NCBI GenBank assembly: GCA_946478765.1
Contig: CAMLDH010000234.1
Location: 1 to 6,293, forward strand
Direction: 5' to 3'
DNA length: 6,293 bases
DNA from: an uncultured Oxalobacteraceae bacterium
GTDB lineage: Bacteria > Pseudomonadota > Gammaproteobacteria > Burkholderiales > Burkholderiaceae
Shown here: piece by piece, positions 1-5,427 of the stretch
Layout: each line of letters begins with the position of its first letter
Position numbering within the stretch: position 1 is the stretch's first letter
Notes under the pieces: model-generated
What the model saw: only the letters and a program-made list of their open reading frames with translations
Databases searched by the model: none
What the model was told of the DNA's origin: nothing
Translations under genes and position numbers: made by a program

Positions 1-35
1 TCGCCCCGCCGCAGTGCGAGCACTGTAAGGGGCGA
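1..35. repeat. Strong inverted repeat / hairpin at the window edge
   Basis: Bases 1-7 (TCGCCCC) pair perfectly with 29-35 (GGGGCGA). Inside this outer stem, CAGTG (12-16) pairs with CACTG (21-25) around a CGAG tetraloop, with a small asymmetric internal loop (8-11 against 26-28). The structure can form on either strand and may extend past base 1. No T-run follows it directly on either strand, so it is not a textbook intrinsic terminator. It lies about 100 bases beyond the stop of the patatin-like gene. It could be an intergenic repeat element or part of a neighbouring feature cut off by the window. Confidence 0.45.
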
Positions 36-138
36 GCAACGCGGCAGCGCGCCGGCCAGAGCCGCAGACACTCACAGTTTTTATGCGTGGGTACTTACCT
101 TCCGGATACGCCTCTGATGCGACCTGATTGCATCGCGG

Positions 139-1080
139 TTACTGCTCGCGTTTGGCTTTGAGCTTTCGTTTGATCTCCGCAAGGACTTCATTGGCGGCTT
201 GTTCGCCTGCCAGAATCGCAAGATTGCGGCCGTTGAAATCACTGCCTTTCATGGTGCCGAGTTTCGGATTGATCACGATATCGGCATCCCTCAATTCCTG
301 ACGATTGATGCTCTGCCCCATGATGGCAAAGGTTTGCAGCAGCACATCCAGAGAACTCGATGCCGCCTGCACATCCGGCTGCGAAGAGATATTGACGGCA
401 ATGACAAAATCCGCCCCCATCTCGCGTGCGAAATGCACCGGTACCGGCGAGACCAGGCCGCCATCCACGTAACTGCGATCGCCAATCCTGACCGGCTGAA
501 AAACGCTCGGCACCGCAGAAGAGGCGCGCACGGCAAGACCGGTATTACCGCGCTGGAATAATATCGGCGCGCCGCTATTCAGATCGGTCGCAACCGCGCC
601 AAATGGAATTTTCAGTTTCTCCAGCGGCACGTTGTTGACAGCCCGGTTGACGTAATTTTGCAGCGCTTCGCCCTTCAGTACGCCGCTCGCTTTGGCAAAC
701 AGCGGCACCGACCAATCCGAGATCGCCGCCTCGTCCATGTCGAGCGCCAGTTTGTGCAATGCGTAACCGTTATTGCCCGCTGCGTACAAAGCACCGACCA
801 GACTGCCGGCGCTGGTGCCGACCACGATGTCGGGCATGATGCCTTGCGATTCCAGTACCTTGATGACGCCAATATGCGCAAACCCGCGGGCGGCGCCGCC
901 GCCCAGTGCAAGTCCGATCTTGACCGGATGCAGCGGCTTGGACTGCGGCGTCACAGCCGGAAGAGTTGGCTCTGCAATCGACGGGGAAGTTGTACTGCAG
1001 CCGGTCAGCATGGTTACTGCTGAAACGACACAAATCGACAATAACCGTATAAGGGACATGAGGTATCGGAGTTGCGGCAT
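139..1080 (-). CDS. Patatin-like phospholipase family lipoprotein (RssA/NTE-type)
   Basis: A 313-residue protein predicted to hydrolyse acyl esters of lipids with a Ser-Asp catalytic dyad. The N-terminus is a lipoprotein signal peptide: a hydrophobic stretch at about 10-26, then lipobox LTGC at 25-28, with Cys28 the predicted lipidated residue. Ser29 follows, not Asp, which favours outer-membrane sorting by the rule known from enterobacteria. A Pro/Ser/Thr-rich linker (29-52) leads into the patatin domain. This has the oxyanion-hole motif GGGAARG (60-66), the nucleophile elbow GTSAG (88-92, Ser90) and the DGG motif (206-208, Asp206). The C-terminus is Lys/Arg-rich (304-312). All catalytic elements are present and the length is typical of bacterial stand-alone patatins. 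The ATG at 1080 has AGG directly next to it and no well-spaced ribosome-binding site; Met8 (1059) would also give a good signal peptide. A candidate promoter lies just upstream, so it is probably its own unit. The substrate cannot be told from sequence. Confidence 0.93.
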   Translation of the reverse strand: MPQLRYLMSLIRLLSICVVSAVTMLTGCSTTSPSIAEPTLPAVTPQSKPLHPVKIGLALGGGAARGFAHIGVIKVLESQGIMPDIVVGTSAGSLVGALYAAGNNGYALHKLALDMDEAAISDWSVPLFAKASGVLKGEALQNYVNRAVNNVPLEKLKIPFGAVATDLNSGAPILFQRGNTGLAVRASSAVPSVFQPVRIGDRSYVDGGLVSPVPVHFAREMGADFVIAVNISSQPDVQAASSSLDVLLQTFAIMGQSINRQELRDADIVINPKLGTMKGSDFNGRNLAILAGEQAANEVLAEIKRKLKAKREQ

Positions 1081-1118
1081 CCTGTGATGCCGGTATAAAG
1101 CTAGTCGGACCGGCGTGG

Positions 1119-1145
1119 ATTGTAGCTTATGTTGCCGTCAGCCAA
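1119..1145 (-). promoter_or_regulatory. Candidate sigma-70 promoter for the patatin-like gene
   Basis: Read on the minus strand, TACAAT (1124 to 1119) matches five of six bases of the -10 consensus. Upstream, TTGGCT (1145 to 1140) matches four of six bases of the -35 consensus, with a 15-bp spacer, shorter than the ideal 17. Transcription would start near 1112, leaving a leader of about 30 nt before the ATG at 1080. It sits in the 100-bp gap between the two lipoprotein genes. Short-motif prediction only. Confidence 0.4.
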
Positions 1146-1180
1146 ACCGGCAAATTGTCGCAAGAAATCAAGATGGCGCA

Positions 1181-1738
1181 TTAATGTTGAAAGGCAGATA
1201 TCCCGAGTCCTTGCAAAGGCCCAAGCGGCGTATGTTCTTCTTCCACCTGGTGGATACTGGGCTTGCCGCTCCATAGTTTGTAAATCACCGTGTCGTTCTT
1301 GATCACAAAGATTGCATCAAACTGCCAGCCGGACACGTTGATCATGCGCTTGAAATTGAGAAAATCCATCCAGAAATTTCCGACACGTTGGCGGTCCAGA
1401 TGGTTTTGTTCGATCTCGTAGGCAAAACAGGATTGCGTCACCGAGATGCATTCCTGCAAACCGGGATCGAGTAGACGAATGTCGGGAGAGGCGATCGGAA
1501 TCAGCCGGCGCAGCATATCCGCATGCGCCAGCACCGCGATGTTGGAAGTACGCTCCGGATCGACTGCCAGCGCTTTCAATTCCGTCAACGTGGTTTTTCC
1601 TGGCGTGACCTTGCCGAACATCGCTTGCGCTTCGGCATAGCTATGCCACGGTGTCTGGCTTTCATGCTTGGCATTCGGCAGCAAACCCGAGCATCCCGCC
1701 AGCATCAACGGCAAGCACAAAAAAAGGCATCGTTGCAT
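1181..1738 (-). CDS. Putative lipoprotein of unknown function
   Basis: Read from the ATG at 1738, a 185-residue protein with a clear lipoprotein signal: Arg3, a hydrophobic core at 4-13 and lipobox LAGC at 13-16 (Cys16). The residue after Cys16 is Ser, consistent with outer-membrane sorting. I do not recognise the family. The mature part has an FGKVTPGKTT segment (41-50) followed by a Leu-rich helix, and later a WQFDAIFVIKN strand region (138-148) and a VIYKLWSG segment (151-158). That pattern (a 'G-x-T' helix, then strands ending in a 'turn-on-voltage'-like hydrophobic strand) is loosely like BamE/SmpA small lipoproteins, but this is only an impression. Cys97 and Cys104 could form a disulfide outside the cytoplasm. 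The frame stays open upstream to an ATG at 1801 and a GTG at 1813, but those starts bury the signal peptide behind 21-25 polar residues, so I prefer 1738 although no good ribosome-binding site precedes it. The gene is 118 bp downstream of phoR. Confidence 0.8.
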   Translation of the reverse strand: MQRCLFLCLPLMLAGCSGLLPNAKHESQTPWHSYAEAQAMFGKVTPGKTTLTELKALAVDPERTSNIAVLAHADMLRRLIPIASPDIRLLDPGLQECISVTQSCFAYEIEQNHLDRQRVGNFWMDFLNFKRMINVSGWQFDAIFVIKNDTVIYKLWSGKPSIHQVEEEHTPLGPLQGLGISAFQH

Positions 1739-1824
1739 GACGGCGTAAATTTCCGATCTCTCGGTTGCCGGCGCGTGTGCAGCGTTCGTCAGGATGGACA
1801 TGGGGATTACCACTTTGCATGATC

Positions 1825-1833
1825 TTATCCACA
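1825..1833 (+). promoter_or_regulatory. Perfect consensus DnaA-box 9-mer between phoR and the lipoprotein gene
   Basis: TTATCCACA, the strict DnaA-box consensus, lies between the phoR stop and the downstream lipoprotein start. I saw no second consensus copy in the window, so this is not an origin-like cluster. On the minus strand it overlaps a weak -10-like TAAGAT (1827-1822), with TTTTCA at 1848-1843 as a poor -35 (15-bp spacer). It could be a DnaA-titration or regulatory site for the lipoprotein gene. A single 9-mer can also occur by chance in a window of this size. Confidence 0.3.
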
Positions 1834-1856
1834 GTTTAGTCTTGAAAAGTGTTTAT

Positions 1857-3131
1857 TCAAGGAAACTTTACAATAAACGTACTGCCCTTGCCCGGTTCGG
1901 ATTCCACTACCAACGTTGCGCCATGACGCAACAACACATGTTTGACGATCGCAAGGCCCAAACCGGTACCTTGGGTCTCCCTCGATCTGCTTTTATCGAC
2001 TCGGTAAAAACGTTCGGTCAGGCGCGCGATATGCTCAGCCGGGATCCCAATACCTGTGTCTTGCACGGAAAATTGCGGCCCTGACGGCTTCATTTGCCAA
2101 GCCAGCCTGATTTCGCCCGCCGCCGGTGTATAACGCACCGCATTCGATACCAGGTTGCTGAAGGCGCTTCGCAACTCTTCCATGCCGCCTTTGATGTCGG
2201 GACCATCGATCGTGAGAGAAATTTTGTGCTTGCCTCCAGACAAGGCATTGGCTTCCTGCAGTATCTGGTCCAGCAAGCTGTGGATATTGACCCGTTCCGG
2301 GCGCAACGGATAATCGATCGATTCCAGCCGGGTGAGCGTCAGCATGTCTTCGACCAGGTTTTGCATGCGCTGGCCTTGCTCGTTCATCAGCTTCAAATGC
2401 GCCATGCGCGTTTGCGGATCGAGGTCCGGCTGGTTATAAGCAATCTCAAGAAAGCCGTTGATCACGGTCAGCGGCGTGCGCAATTCATGCGAGGCATTGG
2501 CGATGAAATCGCGCCGCATCATTTCGATCCGTTCCGATTCGGTCGCGTCATGCGTAACCAGGATCTGGCGTCGATTTTCAAATGGAATGATTTGCACAAT
2601 CAGCTTGCGCTCTCGCAGCGACAGCGTGAGCGGCTGTTCATAGCGGCCCAGGATGATGTAATCCATGAAGTCCGGGTTGCGGATCAGATTGGTGACGCGC
2701 ATCCCCTTGTCGCGGTCATTCTTCAGCCCCAGGTGTGTTTCGGCGGCCGGATTGCACCATTCCAGGAAAAGCACATCGTCCATGATGACGACGCCATCCG
2801 GCAGCAAGCTCATCGCCTGCCTGAAGCGGGCCAGCCATTCGGTCAGCTCGGTACGATTTTTTTCATCGTCGCGGCGCAGCTTGTAGAGTCGCGCGAAAAT
2901 ATCGGTCCATGCGCCCCAGCCATCAGGTAATTTGCTGCTGTCGGGATTGTCGAGCCAACCGTTCAAGCGGTACAGATAAAACAGCTGCACCACGACCAGA
3001 AGTGCCATTCCCGCGACGCCAAACAAAAGCCCGACGATGGGGCCAAAGAAAAACCAGAGAACGCCGGCGCCGAGCGAAACAAGCGATATACGCAAGGCGG
3101 CCGGAATCCAGAACAGCAGCTGTGGATTCAT
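1857..3131 (-). CDS. phoR: Phosphate-regulon sensor histidine kinase PhoR
   Basis: A 424-residue inner-membrane kinase that phosphorylates PhoB when phosphate is scarce. Two hydrophobic segments (about 10-29 and 31-54) form a hairpin with almost no periplasmic loop. This is typical of PhoR, which senses the Pst/PhoU state rather than a periplasmic ligand. A charged linker follows, then a PAS-type region (about 98-195). The dimerisation/phosphoacceptor domain has SHELRTP at 214-220, with His215 the phosphorylated residue. The ATPase domain has the N box (Asn326 and Asn330), G1 box DTGIGIP (358-364), F box FYRVD (375-379) and G2 box GTGLGLA (388-394). All catalytic boxes are intact. The ATG is 8 bp after the phoB stop with no clear Shine-Dalgarno, which suggests translational coupling to phoB. 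Family and gene order agree, so I am confident of the name. Confidence 0.97.
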   Translation of the reverse strand: MNPQLLFWIPAALRISLVSLGAGVLWFFFGPIVGLLFGVAGMALLVVVQLFYLYRLNGWLDNPDSSKLPDGWGAWTDIFARLYKLRRDDEKNRTELTEWLARFRQAMSLLPDGVVIMDDVLFLEWCNPAAETHLGLKNDRDKGMRVTNLIRNPDFMDYIILGRYEQPLTLSLRERKLIVQIIPFENRRQILVTHDATESERIEMMRRDFIANASHELRTPLTVINGFLEIAYNQPDLDPQTRMAHLKLMNEQGQRMQNLVEDMLTLTRLESIDYPLRPERVNIHSLLDQILQEANALSGGKHKISLTIDGPDIKGGMEELRSAFSNLVSNAVRYTPAAGEIRLAWQMKPSGPQFSVQDTGIGIPAEHIARLTERFYRVDKSRSRETQGTGLGLAIVKHVLLRHGATLVVESEPGKGSTFIVKFP

Positions 3132-3139
3132 AGAGCAGT

Positions 3140-3829
3140 TTATTTTTCGGACAGCATGTAGCCTACACTACGAACGGTCTTGATGAGCGATTCGGCATCC
3201 TTGAGCGCCTTGCGCAAGCGCAGTACGTGAACATCGACGGTGCGCTCTTCAATGACGACATGGTCGCCCCACACCTTGTCCAGCAATTGGCTGCGTGAAA
3301 AAACGCGATCCGGGTGCGCCAGAAAGAATTTCAAAAGCTTGAACTCGGCGTGGCCGATGTCGATTTTTCGGCCATGCAGGGTGACGCTGCAACTGACCGG
3401 ATCGAGCGTCACCACGCCGACGGTCATCAGGTTCTGTGCGTGCTCGGGTGTTTTTCGCCGCAACAAGGCATTGATGCGCGCCGTCAGTTCGCGCGGCGAA
3501 AACGGCTTGGTTACATAGTCGTCGGCGCCATTGTTCAGGCCGGCGATCTTGTCTTCTTCCATGCTTTTCGCGGTCAGCATGATGATCGGCAGTTCATTGA
3601 ACTGCCGGTCCGAGCGGATGCGCGATAACAGGCGCAAACCGGTCTGGTCCGGCAGCATCCAATCCAGCAGGATCATGTGCGGTGTGCGCCGCTGGATGAA
3701 TTCCCATGCATCTGCCGCATTGTTGACGGCAGATGCATCCCAGCCGGCTTCCTTCAATGTATAGCGGACCAGCTCGACGATGGACGGTTCGTCTTCGACA
3801 ATCAGGATATGGGTTTTATCGGCAGCCAT
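3140..3829 (-). CDS. phoB: Phosphate-regulon response regulator PhoB
   Basis: A 229-residue OmpR-family transcription factor that binds Pho boxes when phosphorylated by PhoR. The receiver domain (about 5-123) has the acidic pair Glu12/Asp13, phosphoacceptor Asp56 in LLDWMLP, switch Thr86 and Lys108 in TKPF. The winged-helix DNA-binding domain (about 133-227) carries the recognition-helix segment RTVDVHVLRLRKAL (197-210) and ends in a wing close to VRSVGY (219-224). The frame is open up to an ATG at 3967, adding 46 residues, but that stretch overlaps phoU out of frame. The ATG at 3829 gives the standard PhoB length and N-terminus, so it is the chosen start. It lies 5 bp after the phoU stop with no good ribosome-binding site, which points to translational coupling. 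The coding sequence contains three perfect inverted repeats, listed separately. Confidence 0.97.
   Translation of the reverse strand: MAADKTHILIVEDEPSIVELVRYTLKEAGWDASAVNNAADAWEFIQRRTPHMILLDWMLPDQTGLRLLSRIRSDRQFNELPIIMLTAKSMEEDKIAGLNNGADDYVTKPFSPRELTARINALLRRKTPEHAQNLMTVGVVTLDPVSCSVTLHGRKIDIGHAEFKLLKFFLAHPDRVFSRSQLLDKVWGDHVVIEERTVDVHVLRLRKALKDAESLIKTVRSVGYMLSEK
3380..3413. repeat. Inverted repeat inside phoB (9-bp arms)
   Basis: GGTGACGCT (3380-3388) and AGCGTCACC (3405-3413) are perfect reverse complements around a 16-bp spacer. They lie over PhoB codons 139-150, at the start of the DNA-binding domain. The arms encode VVTL and SVT, so repeated Val-Thr codon use can partly explain the match. 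Confidence 0.5.
3587..3607. repeat. Near-continuous palindrome inside phoB (10-bp arms, 1-bp centre)
   Basis: CGGCAGTTCA (3587-3596) and TGAACTGCCG (3598-3607) are perfect reverse complements around a single T. They cover PhoB codons 75-81 (RQFNELP) in the receiver domain. As RNA this could fold into a tight stem of 8-9 bp; as DNA it is a possible two-fold-symmetric protein site. Confidence 0.6.
3706..3738. repeat. Long perfect inverted repeat inside phoB (12-bp arms, 9-bp loop)
   Basis: ATGCATCTGCCG (3706-3717) and CGGCAGATGCAT (3727-3738) are perfect reverse complements around a 9-bp spacer. They span PhoB codons 31-42 (about 90-125 nt into the message). The phoB mRNA can therefore form a stable 12-bp stem near its 5' end. 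It shares the CGGCAG/CTGCCG core with the palindrome at 3587-3607. Confidence 0.65.
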
Positions 3830-3834
3830 GACGG

Positions 3835-4542
3835 TCAGGCATTGTGATCCAGGTGCGTGCTTGCATAATCGGTGTGGCGAATATCCTTGCCTTCGACGAC
3901 ATAGATCACGTACTCCGCGATATTTTTCGCATGGTCGCCGATCCGTTCGATCGCCTTCGCGACCCAAAGCGTATCGAGGGCCGTCGAAATGGTGCGCGGA
4001 TCTTCCATCATGAAAGTGATCGCATTGCGGATAATGGTGCGGAACTCATGATCGATGATCTGGTCTTGCGCAATGATATGGATCGCCTGATCCTTGTCCA
4101 GGCGCGCAAAGGCATCGAGCGCATCGTGCAGCAAATCGCTCGCGCTGTTGGCGATCACGCGGATCGTTTCATAGTGATTGAATGCGATCGTCATGCCGCG
4201 TTCATGCATGTTTTTCGCGGTGCGCGCGATCTTGGTTGCCTCGTCGCCGATGCGTTCGAGGTCGGTGATCACCTTGATCGTGGCCATCACGGTTCGCAAA
4301 TCATTGGCGGCCGGTTGCCGCTTCACGATCAGGTGGCTGCAGGTATCGTCCAGCGTGACTTCCAGGCGATTGACGGCCTCATCGGCCTTGATCACTTGCT
4401 CGGCTTGTTTTGCATCGCCGGTTCGAAAGCAGGCGATCGCGTCGCTGAACTGGTTTTCGACCAGTCCGCCCATCAGTAAAACCTTGGAGCGTATCGCCTC
4501 AAGATCCTGATCGTATTGTTTTGAAGAGTGTTCGCCTGGCAT
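3835..4542 (-). CDS. phoU: Phosphate signalling regulator PhoU
   Basis: A 235-residue all-helical peripheral protein that connects the Pst transporter to PhoR and keeps Pho signalling off when phosphate is sufficient. It has two tandem PhoU helical repeats (about 14-110 and 119-220). Each carries the conserved metal-binding motif: LERIGDEATKIA (96-107) and IERIGDHAKNIA (198-209). Length and both motifs match full-length PhoU. The ATG at 4542 has a strong AGGAG 7 nt upstream. The gene lies between pstB and phoB, the expected position. The 74-bp gap before it and its own good ribosome-binding site suggest that PhoU translation is set independently of PstB. Confidence 0.97.
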   Translation of the reverse strand: MPGEHSSKQYDQDLEAIRSKVLLMGGLVENQFSDAIACFRTGDAKQAEQVIKADEAVNRLEVTLDDTCSHLIVKRQPAANDLRTVMATIKVITDLERIGDEATKIARTAKNMHERGMTIAFNHYETIRVIANSASDLLHDALDAFARLDKDQAIHIIAQDQIIDHEFRTIIRNAITFMMEDPRTISTALDTLWVAKAIERIGDHAKNIAEYVIYVVEGKDIRHTDYASTHLDHNA

Positions 4543-4549
4543 CAGGTTT

Positions 4550-4554
4550 CTCCT
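4550..4554 (-). promoter_or_regulatory. Ribosome-binding site of phoU
   Basis: AGGAG on the minus strand lies 7 nt before the phoU ATG. It is the clearest Shine-Dalgarno in the window and fixes the phoU start. The other pst/pho genes here have weak or no visible sites. Confidence 0.8.
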
Positions 4555-4587
4555 AATTGATTCTGTAATGTCGCTTGCGTGGATGTC

Positions 4588-4607
4588 GTGGGACGCGAAA
4601 ATCCCAC
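4588..4607 (-). other. Small hairpin in the pstB-phoU gap
   Basis: On the transcript strand GTGGGA (4607-4602) pairs with TCCCAC (4593-4588) around an 8-nt loop. It begins 9 bases after the pstB stop codon and ends about 45 bases before the phoU ATG. No U-run follows, so it is unlikely to be a full terminator. It may protect the upstream pst message from 3' decay or mark a processing point between pstB and phoU. Confidence 0.4.
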
Positions 4608-4623
4608 TTAACCAACTTAACCA
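4606..4623. repeat. 9-bp tandem duplication over the pstB stop codon
   Basis: ACTTAACCA occurs twice in tandem (4606-4614 and 4615-4623). On the coding strand the unit is TGGTTAAGT. Because 9 is a multiple of three, the second copy places another TAA in frame, three codons after the pstB stop (reads GGT TAA GTT GGT TAA). It looks like a slippage duplication. Confidence 0.7.
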
Positions 4624-5414
4624 AAGCGTCCGGTAATGTAATCCTGCGTCTCCGTTTTCGTCGGGTTCATGAAGATTTGGTCAGTCTCGCCAAACTCCAC
4701 CAGCTCGCCCAGATACATGTACGCGGTATAGTCGGAACAGCGCGCCGCCTGCTGCATGTTATGGGTGACGATTGTGATCGTGTAATCCTGCTTCAGTTCA
4801 CTGATCAGTTCTTCGATTTTTGCGGTCGAGATCGGATCCAGCGCCGAGGTCGGTTCGTCCAACAGCAAGACATCCGGCTTGACGGCCACGCCGCGCGCGA
4901 TGCAGAGGCGCTGCTGCTGGCCGCCCGAGAGGCTGAGGCCGCTCTTGTTGAGCTTGTCCTTGACCTCGCCCCACAATGCCGCCTTGTTCAGCGCCCATTC
5001 GACCCGCTCATCCATCTCGCCCTTCGGCAGGTTTTCATACAGGCGCACGCCGAACGCGATGTTGTCGTACACCGACATCGGGAATGGCGTCGGTTTCTGA
5101 AATACCATGCCGACCTTGGCGCGCAGCATGTTCACGTCCTGTCCCGGCTCCAGGATATTGCGGCCGTGGTACATGATCCTGCCTTCGGCGCGTTGACCCG
5201 GATACAAATCGTACATCCGGTTCAGCGTGCGCAAGAGCGTCGACTTGCCGCAACCCGATGGACCGATGAATGCCGTGACCTTTTTTTCATGAATTTTCAG
5301 GTTGATGTTTTTCAGGCCCTGAAAATTCCCATAGAAAAAATTCAAATCGGAAATCTCGATGGTCGGCTGCTGTTCGGCATGTGCAGCAACGTTGACGGAA
5401 GTTTGATGATTCAT
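4617..5414 (-). CDS. pstB: Phosphate ABC transporter ATP-binding protein PstB
   Basis: A 265-residue cytoplasmic ATPase that powers phosphate import through PstC/PstA. The ABC domain is complete: Walker [10 protein letters not shown] (51-59), Q-loop Gln106, signature LSGGQ (162-166), Walker B VLLLDE (182-187, catalytic Glu187), D-loop SALD (190-193) and H-loop His218. The C-terminus DYITGRFG is characteristic of PstB. A polar N-terminal extension of about 17 residues precedes the domain. The ATG at 5414 lies 13 bp after the pstA stop and has no strong ribosome-binding site. Two in-frame TAA codons end the gene because of a 9-bp duplication. Gene order and motifs make the name secure. Confidence 0.98.
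   Translation of the reverse strand: MNHQTSVNVAAHAEQQPTIEISDLNFFYGNFQGLKNINLKIHEKKVTAFIGPSGCGKSTLLRTLNRMYDLYPGQRAEGRIMYHGRNILEPGQDVNMLRAKVGMVFQKPTPFPMSVYDNIAFGVRLYENLPKGEMDERVEWALNKAALWGEVKDKLNKSGLSLSGGQQQRLCIARGVAVKPDVLLLDEPTSALDPISTAKIEELISELKQDYTITIVTHNMQQAARCSDYTAYMYLGELVEFGETDQIFMNPTKTETQDYITGRFG
5291..5328. repeat. Overlapping inverted repeats near the 5' end of pstB
   Basis: GAATTTTCAGG (5291-5301) and CCTGAAAATTC (5318-5328) are perfect 11-bp reverse complements with a 16-bp spacer. A second copy of TTTTCAGG (5309-5316) can instead pair with CCTGAAAA (5318-5325) across a single base. The same arm therefore has two possible partners. The region covers PstB codons 29-42, where the repeated LK/K codons partly explain the match. 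Confidence 0.45.
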
Positions 5415-5427
5415 ATCGTTTATCTAT

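Noticed and set aside
116..134. GATGC/GCATC inverted repeat just after the patatin-like gene as a terminator
   Set aside because: Only a 5-bp stem with a 9-nt loop and no U-run following on the transcript strand.
888..904. GC-only inverted repeat GGGCGGC/GCCGCCC in the patatin-like gene
   Set aside because: It encodes the Gly/Ala-rich oxyanion-hole motif; codon use for Gly and Ala explains it.
1717..1726. Run of seven T (coding strand) in the lipoprotein signal region as a phase-variation tract
   Set aside because: Too short for likely phase variation and explained by Leu-Phe-Leu codons in a signal peptide.
2312..2323. AATCGATCGATT palindrome in phoR and several 10-bp palindromes such as CTTGCGCAAG in phoB
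   Set aside because: Short palindromes of this size are expected several times in a window this long and have no supporting context.
2094..2930. 278-codon open frame on the plus strand opposite phoR
   Set aside because: Antisense shadow of phoR; the phoR frame carries every kinase motif, and this one has none.
3830..3967. 46-residue N-terminal extension of PhoB
   Set aside because: It overlaps the phoU 3' end in another frame, is Arg/Cys-rich and unlike a receiver domain; the ATG at 3829 gives the standard protein.
3844..4479. 211-codon open frame on the plus strand opposite phoU
   Set aside because: Antisense shadow of phoU, composition-driven and without a recognisable domain.
4568..4588. 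Direct repeat of ATGTCG in the pstB-phoU gap as a Pho box
   Set aside because: The copies are 15 bp apart rather than the 11-bp spacing of PhoB half-sites, and the surrounding bases do not fit.
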